Positions 43,334 through 51,295 of a stretch of DNA of 64,000 nt are shown here, in pieces. How positions within the stretch are numbered: position 1 is the stretch's first letter; every line of letters starts with the position of its first letter. The notes below the pieces were generated by a model that saw nothing but the letters and a program-made list of their open reading frames with translations, was not told where the DNA came from and did not search any database. The DNA lies in the NCBI RefSeq assembly GCF_026000435.1, contig NZ_AP026764.1, positions 496,001-560,000 of the forward strand. Reading direction: 5' to 3'. The translations under genes were made by a program, and so were the position numbers. This DNA comes from Vibrio sp. STUT-A11 (GTDB lineage Bacteria > Pseudomonadota > Gammaproteobacteria > Enterobacterales > Vibrionaceae).

Positions 43334-43948
43334 ATGAAGAAAGGAAAAGTAACCAAAGAGTTTATTCTGCAGCGTGCTTTCGAGATTGCCAGTGAGCAGG
43401 GTTTAGAGAGCCTGACTTTTGGTGAGCTAGCAAAACAGTGTGGGATGTCGAAAAGTGGTTTGTTCGCCCATTTTAACTCCAAGCTGAATTTACAGCTTTC
43501 TGTATTAGAGTATGCGAATCAAGTGTTCACCTCTCGGGTGATATCGCCTGTGCGAGAGCTAGGGGATGATCCCATAGAGAGAAAAATCCGAGGATTGTTA
43601 GATTCCTGGATGACCTGGAATCACTCTTTTCAGGGTAGCTGCATGTTTCTTGATGCGTGGAACGATACCGCAGCGGATGATTGCCCCTTACAAAGCGCAT
43701 TGAGAAAGTCCATCAATACCTGGCTGGATTACTTAGAAATACAAATTGCGAAAGGTAAACAAAACCAAGAGTTTTCAAGTCAATTAGACACTAAACAAGC
43801 CACGTTTGATTTGTATGGACAATACCTAAGCGCGCATGTGTTTTATTCGATTAAAGGCGAGGTAGAGAGTCAGAGACTGTTTTGGCAAGGGATAGATAAC
43901 TTGTTTTCTCGTTGGAAGGGGGAAGAGTCCCCAAACCGATTCATTTAG
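43334..43948 (+). CDS. TetR-family regulator
   Basis: A 204-residue regulator. The N-terminal DNA-binding domain has the helix-turn-helix SLTFGELAKQCGMSKSGLFA near residue 29, followed by HFNSKLNLQLSVLEY. The C-terminal ligand domain contains GCMFLDAWNDTAADDCPLQ near 98, the type of sequence seen in the TetR_C_39 group. It is followed by an alpha/beta hydrolase gene 104 bp downstream. Inverted repeats with the core AGCACGACCGT lie before both genes, so it probably represses itself and the hydrolase. The inducer is unknown. Confidence 0.85.
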   Translation: MKKGKVTKEFILQRAFEIASEQGLESLTFGELAKQCGMSKSGLFAHFNSKLNLQLSVLEYANQVFTSRVISPVRELGDDPIERKIRGLLDSWMTWNHSFQGSCMFLDAWNDTAADDCPLQSALRKSINTWLDYLEIQIAKGKQNQEFSSQLDTKQATFDLYGQYLSAHVFYSIKGEVESQRLFWQGIDNLFSRWKGEESPNRFI

Positions 43949-44009
43949 AACACACATATTGAACATTTAGAGAGGGCGACAGAGTTCGCTCTTTCTTATC
44001 AGCACAAAA

Positions 44010-44023
44010 AGCACGACCGTTCT
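44010..44023. promoter_or_regulatory. TetR operator, copy 2 (before the hydrolase gene)
   Basis: AGCACGACCGTTCT differs from the copy at 43308 at one base. It lies 30 bp before the hydrolase start. Confidence 0.6.
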
Positions 44024-44052
44024 ATTTTGTGCTGCTAGATAAGGGAAAGATC

Positions 44053-44910
44053 ATGAGCGACAAAATTTACTTTAATACTTCGCAGCGTTTTAGCGTCAAA
44101 CGCAGTCTGGTTAATATCAGTACCCGTCTGCACCATACGCTGGCACCGTCACACGCCAAAAGTACCGCGAGAAAGCTTCTTTTGACGCCGGTGCGTACTA
44201 AACCGAAAAATGCCGAGCCTCAAGGTCTGGTCAAAGGGGAGATCCAAGGTTTTGATGGCGTGATTAAAACCTATTCGCTTGGCTCTGGCCCTATTTGGGT
44301 TCTGACTCACGGCTGGTCAGGAACCGCGAGCCAGTTTTTTCCTCTGATGGAACATATTGCTGCTAAAGGGTTTACGGCACTGGCCTATGACCATCCTGCT
44401 CACGGTGAGAGTGAAGGTCAGTACGGCCACATTCCCGGGTTTATTCGCGGCCTGGAAGATGTGTTAGATTCAGTTGGCGAGATAGCTGGCTTGATCGGGC
44501 ACAGTATGGGAACGGCTTCTGCACTTGAATGTCGACACAGTAAGCTGGAGAACAAGCCACTTTTGCTCATTGCGCCCGTTCTAAATTACGTAGAAAACCT
44601 GTTTGGTAGTATTGCGCGCTCTGGCTATTCCATGAAGCTGTTCAATGCGGTGGTATCCGAAGTGGAAGCGCAGTTTGATTACCCGTTGCAGTCGATTGAT
44701 CCGCTGAAACGCCTAGCTGAGCGTGAGTGTGAGACGATTATTGTTCACGATGAGCAAGACAAGTTCACCAAACACAGTATCTCTGCGAAAGCAGCACAGG
44801 ATATCGTTCATGTTGAGTTGGTTACTACTCAGGGCCAAGGCCATGGCCGAGTCATGAAGTGCGAGCAAGTATTCCAAAGCTTTGAACGCTTAATTGAGCT
44901 GCAGGCGTAG
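44053..44910 (+). CDS. Alpha/beta hydrolase, probably TetR-controlled
   Basis: A 285-residue cytosolic hydrolase. The ATG preceded by AAGGGA gives MSDKIYFNTSQRFSVKRSLV. The oxyanion text THGWSGTASQFFPL near residue 88 and nucleophile elbow GHSMGTAS near 155 (catalytic Ser) are clear. The acid is probably the Asp of HDEQDKF near 237 and the base the His of QGHGRVM near 264. The substrate is unknown; the fold includes esterases, thioesterases and lipases. A TetR-type operator lies in its promoter, shared with the adjacent regulator gene. Confidence 0.82.
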   Translation: MSDKIYFNTSQRFSVKRSLVNISTRLHHTLAPSHAKSTARKLLLTPVRTKPKNAEPQGLVKGEIQGFDGVIKTYSLGSGPIWVLTHGWSGTASQFFPLMEHIAAKGFTALAYDHPAHGESEGQYGHIPGFIRGLEDVLDSVGEIAGLIGHSMGTASALECRHSKLENKPLLLIAPVLNYVENLFGSIARSGYSMKLFNAVVSEVEAQFDYPLQSIDPLKRLAERECETIIVHDEQDKFTKHSISAKAAQDIVHVELVTTQGQGHGRVMKCEQVFQSFERLIELQA

Positions 44911-45130
44911 CAATTTTTATAAACATGAGCCGTAAGTTGTTAGGTTAAAAACGGTCAATGTATCAACGCGATACTGCTTAGGTACTCACCAGTTCTGATG
45001 TGCTATGCATGGTATGTAAACCTGATTATGAACCGATTTGTCACTAATGTTTAATTAGAAGGCTTTATGGACTTGAGTCGTGGAGAAAAACAGGGTAAAA
45101 AAGGTCAGATTTTTAATGAGGGAACAGATA

Positions 45131-45415
45131 ATGAGTATCAAGGAAAACAGCTATTTTGCAGGCGGTGTGAAGTCACTAGGTTTTAGTCAACACGAGCAAG
45201 AAGTGAGTGTCGGTGTTATGCTTCCGGGAGAGTACACGTTTGGTACACAAGCTCCAGAACGCATGACAGTAGTGAAAGGTGCCCTTATTGTTAAACGTGT
45301 AGGTGAAACTGACTGGACAACATACAACAGCAGCGAGTCTTTTGATGTTGAAGGCAACTCATCGTTTGAACTACAAGTTAAAGATGCGACAGCGTACTTG
45401 TGTGAATATCTATAA
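45131..45415 (+). CDS. ppnP: Pyrimidine/purine nucleoside phosphorylase PpnP
   Basis: A 94-residue cupin-fold enzyme. The ATG with AGGGAAC upstream gives MSIKENSYFAGGVKSLGFSQ, the family start; an earlier in-frame ATG is not typical. The text GVMLPGEYTFGTQAPERMTV and the end VKDATAYLCEYL match PpnP (formerly YaiE), which cleaves diverse nucleosides with phosphate. The E. coli enzyme has 94 residues as well. It is a single-gene unit with a terminator 27 bp later. Confidence 0.92.
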   Translation: MSIKENSYFAGGVKSLGFSQHEQEVSVGVMLPGEYTFGTQAPERMTVVKGALIVKRVGETDWTTYNSSESFDVEGNSSFELQVKDATAYLCEYL

Positions 45416-45441
45416 AACACCGTCTTGAACCGTGAATTGAA

Positions 45442-45463
45442 GCCACCTTCGGGTGGTTTTTTG
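45442..45463 (+). terminator. Terminator after ppnP
   Basis: CCACC TTC GGGTGG followed by six T. Confidence 0.8.
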
Positions 45464-45552
45464 TGTGTATACTTATTGGTTATCCTACTCGTCTATTTAT
45501 GGGCGATGTATAGGTCCGCTGATTAGTATCTAGTGAGCGCTTACTTACTGAA

Positions 45553-46710
45553 CTAATAAACCTCTCCGATTTCTGGTTGACGCAATGGTTGGGTGCTCAA
45601 TTCTTCCAACTGCACACAATCTTCATAGTAGGCGTACTGATTTTTTCCGGTGTGTTTTGCTACATACATGGCTTTATCTGCACATCGAATCAGCTCCGAT
45701 AAGTCGTTTGCATCTTGTTTATAAATCGCAGCCCCGACACTCATCGTGATTTCATTAATGAGGTCGTAATCTAGAGAGCGGTTTGAGAATACATTAACAA
45801 TGCGTTTTAACACTTCGTCCAAACTTTCTTTGTTAGGCACATCGTGTAGTAGCAAGACAAATTCATCACCGGCAAACCGAGCGATAGAATAATCATTCTT
45901 CGGGGGAGTGTGGCCAGCTATGCGAGCGCTCTCTTTCAATCGAGATGCAAATGTCTTTAGAACGTGATCACCAACGTCATGGCCATAGTTGTCATTGATG
46001 AGTTTAAAGTTGTCGAGATCGAGGAAGATAACGGCGGTTAATCCTTTGGTTTTATAGCGATCGATTTCGCTCAGTTTTTGTCGTGCCCAAGTTTCAAAGC
46101 TCCAGCGATTGGCCAAACTGGTCAGTTGGTCAAAATAGGCCAGCTCCTCAATGCCTTCTCGGTAGAGGATTTGAATGTAATTCAGAACCTTGGCGTAGTA
46201 ATAAGAAAATGTATGACAAACAAAGCTAATCGCAATCAACGTCAACATAAACCGACGTTCAATCATAGGAGTGGCGGTTGGTAATCTATCCAGAAAAGCG
46301 ATGCCGAAAAAAATAAAGAGTATGTAGGTACAGCTAAAGAGAAGCCCAACTTTAAACTCGTTGATAAGAATGAGGGTTGCGACAATTGGATACAGCCACA
46401 AAATCTTCCCTGAAGGCGCATCATTAAACAGTAGTAACAGCAAACCTTCTAGCATGAGTACTGCGCTTAAAAGTAGATCGGCATACTGGTGATGCTTTTG
46501 TACTTTTATCATGTAGCAAATCGCAAAGCAGGCAAGCGCAGATAAAGCATGGAGCAAACACAGCCCCCAGTGCTGCTCAAATGCTTGAACAATCGCACCA
46601 TAGACTAGGCAAGTTGCGGCGATGCTCGAGCATATAAAAACAATCTTCTTTTTTCTCGTTGCGCGGATATCCGCCATCTCTTCTAAGCGTGCCCCTGCCA
46701 ATGTCGACAT
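45553..46710 (-). CDS. Membrane-bound diguanylate cyclase (GGDEF)
   Basis: A 385-residue protein. The first 190 residues contain about six hydrophobic helices with short loops, so the sensor is membrane-embedded. A GGDEF domain follows, with LDLDNFKLINDNYGHDVGD near residue 232 and the active-site motif RFAGDEFVLL near 282. AGDEF is a permitted active variant, so it probably makes c-di-GMP. No EAL domain is present. It is a single-gene unit facing ppnP. It is one of two apparent cyclases in the window, along with the LapD-type receptor. Confidence 0.88.
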   Translation of the reverse strand: MSTLAGARLEEMADIRATRKKKIVFICSSIAATCLVYGAIVQAFEQHWGLCLLHALSALACFAICYMIKVQKHHQYADLLLSAVLMLEGLLLLLFNDAPSGKILWLYPIVATLILINEFKVGLLFSCTYILFIFFGIAFLDRLPTATPMIERRFMLTLIAISFVCHTFSYYYAKVLNYIQILYREGIEELAYFDQLTSLANRWSFETWARQKLSEIDRYKTKGLTAVIFLDLDNFKLINDNYGHDVGDHVLKTFASRLKESARIAGHTPPKNDYSIARFAGDEFVLLLHDVPNKESLDEVLKRIVNVFSNRSLDYDLINEITMSVGAAIYKQDANDLSELIRCADKAMYVAKHTGKNQYAYYEDCVQLEELSTQPLRQPEIGEVY

Positions 46711-46876
46711 CTTGTATCCCTAACTTTATAGTTTTAACTCTATTCTAGTTGTTAACTGAGCGATAGATAGAATAAAAGTTCGGTTATCTGTGACATGAAT
46801 CATTTTGAATATGACCATGACTAATTGAATTAACAGTAGATTTTGGCGATATAGATAATATTTAAACTTTCGTGAA

Positions 46877-46894
46877 AGTGTAAACGTTTACACT
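46877..46894. promoter_or_regulatory. 18-bp palindromic operator (LacI-family type)
   Basis: AGTGTAAACGTTTACACT is a perfect palindrome with the central AACGTT typical of LacI/PurR-family operators. It covers the -35 of the promoter at 46887, a repressing position. No LacI-family gene is in the window. Confidence 0.7.
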
Positions 46895-46916
46895 GCCTGC
46901 CAATATTGTTTATTAT
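46887..46916 (+). promoter_or_regulatory. Promoter of the MATE leader
   Basis: TTTACA (-35) and TATTAT (-10) with an 18-bp spacer. Transcription would begin near 46923, giving a leader of about 215 nt. Confidence 0.55.
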
Positions 46917-46947
46917 ATGCGTGGATAGACTCCCGTTCACGCTGTCA

Positions 46948-47067
46948 ATGAATGTCCAAATGAAAAGAAAAAATTTCACTCAGCGAGACGAAATTCGTTG
47001 TTGTTGTGTGCTGAATACGAATAGAATTTACGCAAGACTGTATTTCTCAGGTCAATTCAAGGCCTAA
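46948..47067 (+). CDS. Candidate leader peptide with Cys-Cys-Cys
   Basis: A 39-codon frame lies within the leader and starts MNVQMKRKNF. Codons 18-20 are TGT TGT TGT, giving EIRCCCVLN, and the stop is 13 nt before a strong terminator hairpin. The layout resembles amino-acid attenuators, in which ribosome stalling controls the downstream terminator, but no Shine-Dalgarno is seen before the ATG, and no alternative antiterminator pairing was worked out. Confidence 0.3.
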   Translation: MNVQMKRKNFTQRDEIRCCCVLNTNRIYARLYFSGQFKA

Positions 47068-47080
47068 TTGTTATTTTTAT

Positions 47081-47115
47081 AAACTGCTTCACGGTTTTCT
47101 GTGAGGCAGTTTTTC
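47081..47115 (+). terminator. Intrinsic terminator or attenuator just before the MATE gene
   Basis: A 12-bp stem AAACTGCTTCAC/GTGAGGCAGTTT (one G-U pair) with an 8-nt loop is followed by TTTTCATTTT. It lies 22 bp before the MATE start, between promoter and gene. Confidence 0.75.
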
Positions 47116-47137
47116 ATTTTGTGAAGGTTGACCAACT

Positions 47138-48478
47138 ATGCCTAAAAGCCAGAACATCAACCAGCGTATGTCCATTGTGACACTCGCCTGGCCGATACTC
47201 GTGGAAATTTTGCTAAGGACGGCTTTAGGAACCAGTGACGTATTCATGCTGAGTGGTTACTCAGACAAAGCGGTATCAGCGGTTGGTGTTATCACCCAAT
47301 TGACGTTTTTTCTGATCATTGTTTCAACATTTGTGAGCAGTGGGACGGGCATCTTAATTGCACAATACAATGGCGCTGATCGTGAGAAAGACTCAGTTGA
47401 TGTCGGTGTCGCTAGTGTGGTGCTGTCGGTGATTGTGGGGATATTCCTCAGCGTGATAGCGGTACTTGGTGCGATATTCTTTTTGCCATATTACGGCCTT
47501 GAAGCCCAAGTGGAAGAATACGCGCGCAATTACTTGTTGATCAGTGGCTCGCTGACATTCAATGTCACCATTGGCATCGTGCTAACCACGATTCTGCGTA
47601 GTCACGGTTTTTCGCGCTCACCAATGGTGGTTAACCTACTCAGTGGCGTGCTAAACATTGCAGGTAACTACATCGCGTTGTATCAGCCGTTTGGTTTACC
47701 CGTTTATGGCGTAGAGGGCGTTGCCGTTGCGACCGTCGTGAGCCAAGTCGTAGGAACATTGATGTTGTTGGTGGTTGTGGCGCGTTCGAGTATCCAGTTA
47801 CCCATGTCGACCATGAAAAAAGTGCCGGCGGACATCTATAAAAAGATTTTGAAGATTGGCGGTATGAATGCGGGTGAGGTGTTGTCTTACAACATTGCGC
47901 AAATCTGTATTGTGTACTTTGTGGTACAGATGGGTACGGCTTCGTTGGCGGCATTTACCTATGCGCAGAATATTGCGCGTTTTTCTTTTGCTTTTGCACT
48001 GGCGATTGGTCAGGCAGCGCAGATTCAAACTGGTTATTACATTGGTAAAGGTTGGGTGAGCAGCATCCTGAAGCGTATTCAGATTTATTTCTTGGTGGGC
48101 TTTGTTGCTTCTACTGTTGCGACGAGCGTGATTTACGTATTCCGAGAAGACATTCTCCGCGTGTTTACTGACCAGCCTGAAATCCTTGCTCTTGCTGGCT
48201 CATTGGTTCTGGGATCAATCCTGTTGGAAGCCGGACGTGTGTTTAACCTGATCTTCATTGCCGGTTTAAAAGGTGCCGGTGACATTAAATTCCCGGTGCA
48301 AATGGGTATCGTAAGTATGTGGGGTTTAGGCGTGTTGTTCTCTTACGTGCTTGGTATTCACATGGGCTACGGTGTAATGGGAGCCTGGATGGCCATTGCT
48401 TTGGATGAATGGGTTCGAGGCATCATCATGGCAAGACGCTGGCGTTCACAAGTGTGGACGAAATTTAAAGTCAGTTAA
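47138..48478 (+). CDS. MATE family efflux transporter
   Basis: A 446-residue transporter with twelve hydrophobic helices. It begins MPKSQNINQRMSIVTLAWPI, and LAWPILVEILLRTALGTSDV is the MATE signature of the first helix; the second half repeats the pattern (ALAIGQAAQIQTGYYIGKGW). It is of the branch often annotated as Na+- or H+-driven multidrug exporters, close to NorM-like proteins but not clearly NorM. AAGG precedes the start. The leader with operator and terminator shows controlled expression. The substrate is unknown. Confidence 0.88.
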   Translation: MPKSQNINQRMSIVTLAWPILVEILLRTALGTSDVFMLSGYSDKAVSAVGVITQLTFFLIIVSTFVSSGTGILIAQYNGADREKDSVDVGVASVVLSVIVGIFLSVIAVLGAIFFLPYYGLEAQVEEYARNYLLISGSLTFNVTIGIVLTTILRSHGFSRSPMVVNLLSGVLNIAGNYIALYQPFGLPVYGVEGVAVATVVSQVVGTLMLLVVVARSSIQLPMSTMKKVPADIYKKILKIGGMNAGEVLSYNIAQICIVYFVVQMGTASLAAFTYAQNIARFSFAFALAIGQAAQIQTGYYIGKGWVSSILKRIQIYFLVGFVASTVATSVIYVFREDILRVFTDQPEILALAGSLVLGSILLEAGRVFNLIFIAGLKGAGDIKFPVQMGIVSMWGLGVLFSYVLGIHMGYGVMGAWMAIALDEWVRGIIMARRWRSQVWTKFKVS

Positions 48479-48522
48479 AGTGAAGCGATAAGACACTTAG
48501 GTGGAAATCTATCTCTGGTCCA

Positions 48523-48556
48523 AACTAAAAAGGCACTGATCAGTGCCTTTTTAGTT
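48523..48556. terminator. 34-bp perfect palindrome, bidirectional terminator
   Basis: AACTAAAAAGGCACTGA and its exact complement meet without a loop between the converging MATE and pseudouridine synthase genes. The T-runs lie on both exits. Confidence 0.88.
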
Positions 48557-48579
48557 TCTTCAGATTAACCGTACCGGGT

Positions 48580-50259
48580 TTAAAACTCACAATCGGCATG
48601 GAAGCTCATGCGTTGTTTGCTGTATGGATGATCCAGTTCCAGCATTTCTGCATGCAGATGCAAGCGATCAGCTTTTTCACCATATAGGCCATCGCCGACC
48701 ATTGGCATATTTAATCCCATGTGATGTGCGCTGTGGACACGCAGTTGGTGGGTACGGCCAGTTTTAGGGTACATATACACCTTGCTACGGCCATTGTTAA
48801 CTTCAATCAACTGCCAGTGTGTCTCCGCAGGTTTACCATGTTCAAAGCAAACCAATTGACGTGGACGGTCTTCTGGATCGCCGCGCATGGGTAATGATAT
48901 ATCACCCTCGGCATCACTAAGTTCACCTTCCAGCAGAGCCATATAGCGTTTTTGTACGCCACGAGCCATGAACTGCTTCTGTAAGCTCTTGTTGGCGCGT
49001 TTGGTTAACGCAAACACCAAGATGCCTGACGTCGCCATATCTAAACGGTGAATGACAAAAGGACCTTCCACATCGGGAAACATGGCTTGTAGTCGTGTGT
49101 ACGCCGAGTCTTTGATGGTTTTGCCCGGAACAGACAGCAAACCTGATGGCTTGTTTACTACTACCATGGCTTCGTCCTGATAGAGAATTTCCAGCTCTTT
49201 GTCTTCTGCCCAGTTTTCAGCCAGCGGGTTGGGTTCGACGTTCATACCTTGCAGCATGTGGCCCAGTATCGGTTGGCACTTACTGTTGCACGATGGGTAA
49301 AACTTCTTGTGCTGGCGTACTTCGGACTTTGGTGATTCCCCCCACCAGAACTCGGCCAGCGCCAGCGGTTTAAAGCCATGTTTAAACGCGTATTGAAGCA
49401 GTTTTGGGGCAGCACATTCACCAGCACCAGCTGGTGGTACAGGATTTGTGGTGTTAGCGAAAATGTCCACTAAATCGCGTTCTTGCTTCAGACAGTTAAG
49501 AAAGCGGTATTGTCTGTGCAGTTTGTGTTGTAGCGCGTTAGACAGCGTTTTACGGCGCTCTTTAAGTTCTGAAAGTTCATGTTTTAAAGTGGCTAAACGC
49601 TGCTCTTTCACTGCCAGTTTTTCATCCCACGCCATCTTGAGGTGTTTGAGCGCATTTTTCTCGGCCACACTTTGCTTACCCAACTCGTCTAACAACGTAT
49701 GTAGCTTATCGGGACTTAGCGATTTCTCGCCCTGTTTACGCTGTAGTTTTCGATTCGCGCGGCCGTCTATCATGATTTGGCGTTGCGCCTGTTCTTCTTG
49801 CTGGTAGGTAGTACGATCAGCTTGAATTTCAACTTTTAGCTCAGTTAATTCTGGGTTACCTGCACACTGTTTGTATTCGGCATTGATTGCATTGATGGCG
49901 TCAGTTTCTACGCGGAAAAAACCTTCATCTGTCAGCATGTCATACACTGGTGGCACAAATCTGGGCAGCAAGTTTTGATCGGCGATCTTGCCCGAAAAGG
50001 CACTGAGATACCCTAGTTCACCTTGTTGATTTTGCACCAAAAGCACGCCGAACATTTTGCCGCGTCCTGCTTGCTCGTTATCCAGACCAAAGTCATGATC
50101 AAAATCGTTCTGCGTGAGTAAGTGCCGTTGCAATTGTCCAGCGGCTAATACGCATAGAGGATGTGGTGTGTAATAGAACGGAAACGTAAACTGCTCTGGT
50201 AACTCATAGCCAGAAATATCAGCAGTAAAACGAGTAAAGCAATGTTCAGGCGAGTGCAT
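48580..50259 (-). CDS. RluA-family pseudouridine synthase with long N-terminal extension
   Basis: A 559-residue protein, far longer than typical RluA enzymes (about 220-330). The C-terminal ~220 residues are the catalytic domain, with VVNKPSGLLSVPGK near residue 365 and the active-site HRLDMATSGILVFAL near 396, in which the Asp is catalytic, then RTHQLRVHSAHHMG near 498. The N-terminal half has a coiled coil of charged residues (about 145-270). The middle holds a Cys-containing block (CNSKCQPILGHM) of unknown role. It would modify uridine in rRNA or tRNA; the target is unknown. Similar long forms occur throughout vibrios. Confidence 0.82.
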   Translation of the reverse strand: MHSPEHCFTRFTADISGYELPEQFTFPFYYTPHPLCVLAAGQLQRHLLTQNDFDHDFGLDNEQAGRGKMFGVLLVQNQQGELGYLSAFSGKIADQNLLPRFVPPVYDMLTDEGFFRVETDAINAINAEYKQCAGNPELTELKVEIQADRTTYQQEEQAQRQIMIDGRANRKLQRKQGEKSLSPDKLHTLLDELGKQSVAEKNALKHLKMAWDEKLAVKEQRLATLKHELSELKERRKTLSNALQHKLHRQYRFLNCLKQERDLVDIFANTTNPVPPAGAGECAAPKLLQYAFKHGFKPLALAEFWWGESPKSEVRQHKKFYPSCNSKCQPILGHMLQGMNVEPNPLAENWAEDKELEILYQDEAMVVVNKPSGLLSVPGKTIKDSAYTRLQAMFPDVEGPFVIHRLDMATSGILVFALTKRANKSLQKQFMARGVQKRYMALLEGELSDAEGDISLPMRGDPEDRPRQLVCFEHGKPAETHWQLIEVNNGRSKVYMYPKTGRTHQLRVHSAHHMGLNMPMVGDGLYGEKADRLHLHAEMLELDHPYSKQRMSFHADCEF

Positions 50260-50407
50260 GGTGTGTATCCGCGAACGTCAAAATCGAGCGAGGATTGTAC
50301 CTGTTTGAATCAGGATTGCTATATTAACAACGGTACTTGAGATTCACTCACGATCCTGTACCTTAAACGTTATCGCAGTTTTCCCACCCTAATTAGAGTT
50401 TTAGTTC

Positions 50408-51211
50408 ATGTCACAAGCTAACATTAAATTTATCGCCTCCGATATGGACGGCACGTTACTCGATCAGTACGGTCGTTTGGACCCTGAGTTCTTCGATGTG
50501 TTTTTACGATTAGAAGAAAAAGGGATTTTGTTTTCAGCTGCCTCTGGTCGTCAGTACTATAGCTTGCGTGACACTTTTGCTCCGATTCAAGACCGCATTC
50601 TGTACGTGGCAGAAAATGGCACTTTGGTGATACATAAAGACAAAGAACTCTATAGCTGTACGATTCCGAAACCTGAAGTGGCAGAGATAATCAAAGCGGT
50701 GCGTGGCATAGAAGGGGCACACATTGTTTTGTGTGGTAAGCGCTCGGCTTATATTGAAATTCAAGATCAAAAAACACTCGAAGAGTTTCAAAAGTACTAC
50801 CATCGCTGTGAAAACGTCGACGATTTGCTTGAGGTTGATGATGAGTTCATCAAAGTTGCGATCTGCCATTTTGACGGCTCAGAAGAGTTAGTCTTCCCGA
50901 CGATGAATGCTCAGTTTGGTGAGTCACACAAAGTTGTTGTTAGTGCCAAAATCTGGTTAGACGTGATGAACGCAAAAGCTTCCAAAGGTGCGGCCATTGA
51001 GTATCTTCAACAAACCATGAATTTTACACCCGCAGAGACGATGACATTTGGTGATTATCTGAATGATTTGGAGATGCTGCAAGCGAGCGAACACTCGTAT
51101 GCGGTAGCCAATGCTCATGAAGAGATTAAGAAAGTTGCCCGTTTCTCGGCGCCAAGTAATCAGGAATCTGGTGTGCTGACTGTGCTGAAAGAAAAATTTC
51201 TGAACAACTAG
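50408..51211 (+). CDS. HAD-IIB (Cof-type) sugar-phosphatase
   Basis: A 267-residue cytosolic phosphatase. Motif I is ASDMDGTLLDQYGRLD near residue 12 (nucleophile and acid Asp). A C2 cap domain follows. KGAAIEYLQQTM near 197 carries the motif III Lys and TFGDYLNDLEML near 216 is motif IV, with Asp replacing the first acidic position as DYLND. Members dephosphorylate sugar phosphates and related metabolites; the substrate here is not clear. It is divergent from the synthase gene and followed by a clear terminator. Confidence 0.88.
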   Translation: MSQANIKFIASDMDGTLLDQYGRLDPEFFDVFLRLEEKGILFSAASGRQYYSLRDTFAPIQDRILYVAENGTLVIHKDKELYSCTIPKPEVAEIIKAVRGIEGAHIVLCGKRSAYIEIQDQKTLEEFQKYYHRCENVDDLLEVDDEFIKVAICHFDGSEELVFPTMNAQFGESHKVVVSAKIWLDVMNAKASKGAAIEYLQQTMNFTPAETMTFGDYLNDLEMLQASEHSYAVANAHEEIKKVARFSAPSNQESGVLTVLKEKFLNN

Positions 51212-51240
51212 TCACGCAGACTCATCCTCAGTTGTAATGA

Positions 51241-51270
51241 AAAGCCCCGCTTGTTGAAGAGCGGGGCTTT
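51241..51270. terminator. Terminator between HAD gene and diguanylate cyclase
   Basis: AAAGCCCCGC TTGTTGAAGA GCGGGGCTTT, perfect 10-bp stem with a T-rich exit. Confidence 0.9.
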
Positions 51271-51295
51271 TATATGTTTGAGATGTCACTCTGTT

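Larger units (their letters stand above)
46711..47137. other. Promoter and leader region of the MATE gene
   Basis: 427 bp containing an 18-bp palindrome over the -35 region, a promoter, a candidate leader ORF with three consecutive Cys codons, and an intrinsic terminator just before the MATE gene. The individual parts are listed separately. Confidence 0.6.

Noticed and set aside
46877..46894. Palindrome considered as a parS2 site
   Set aside because: The half-sites are in the opposite order (TGTAAA...TTTACA) around AACGTT, which fits a LacI-type operator, not TTTACANTGTAAA.
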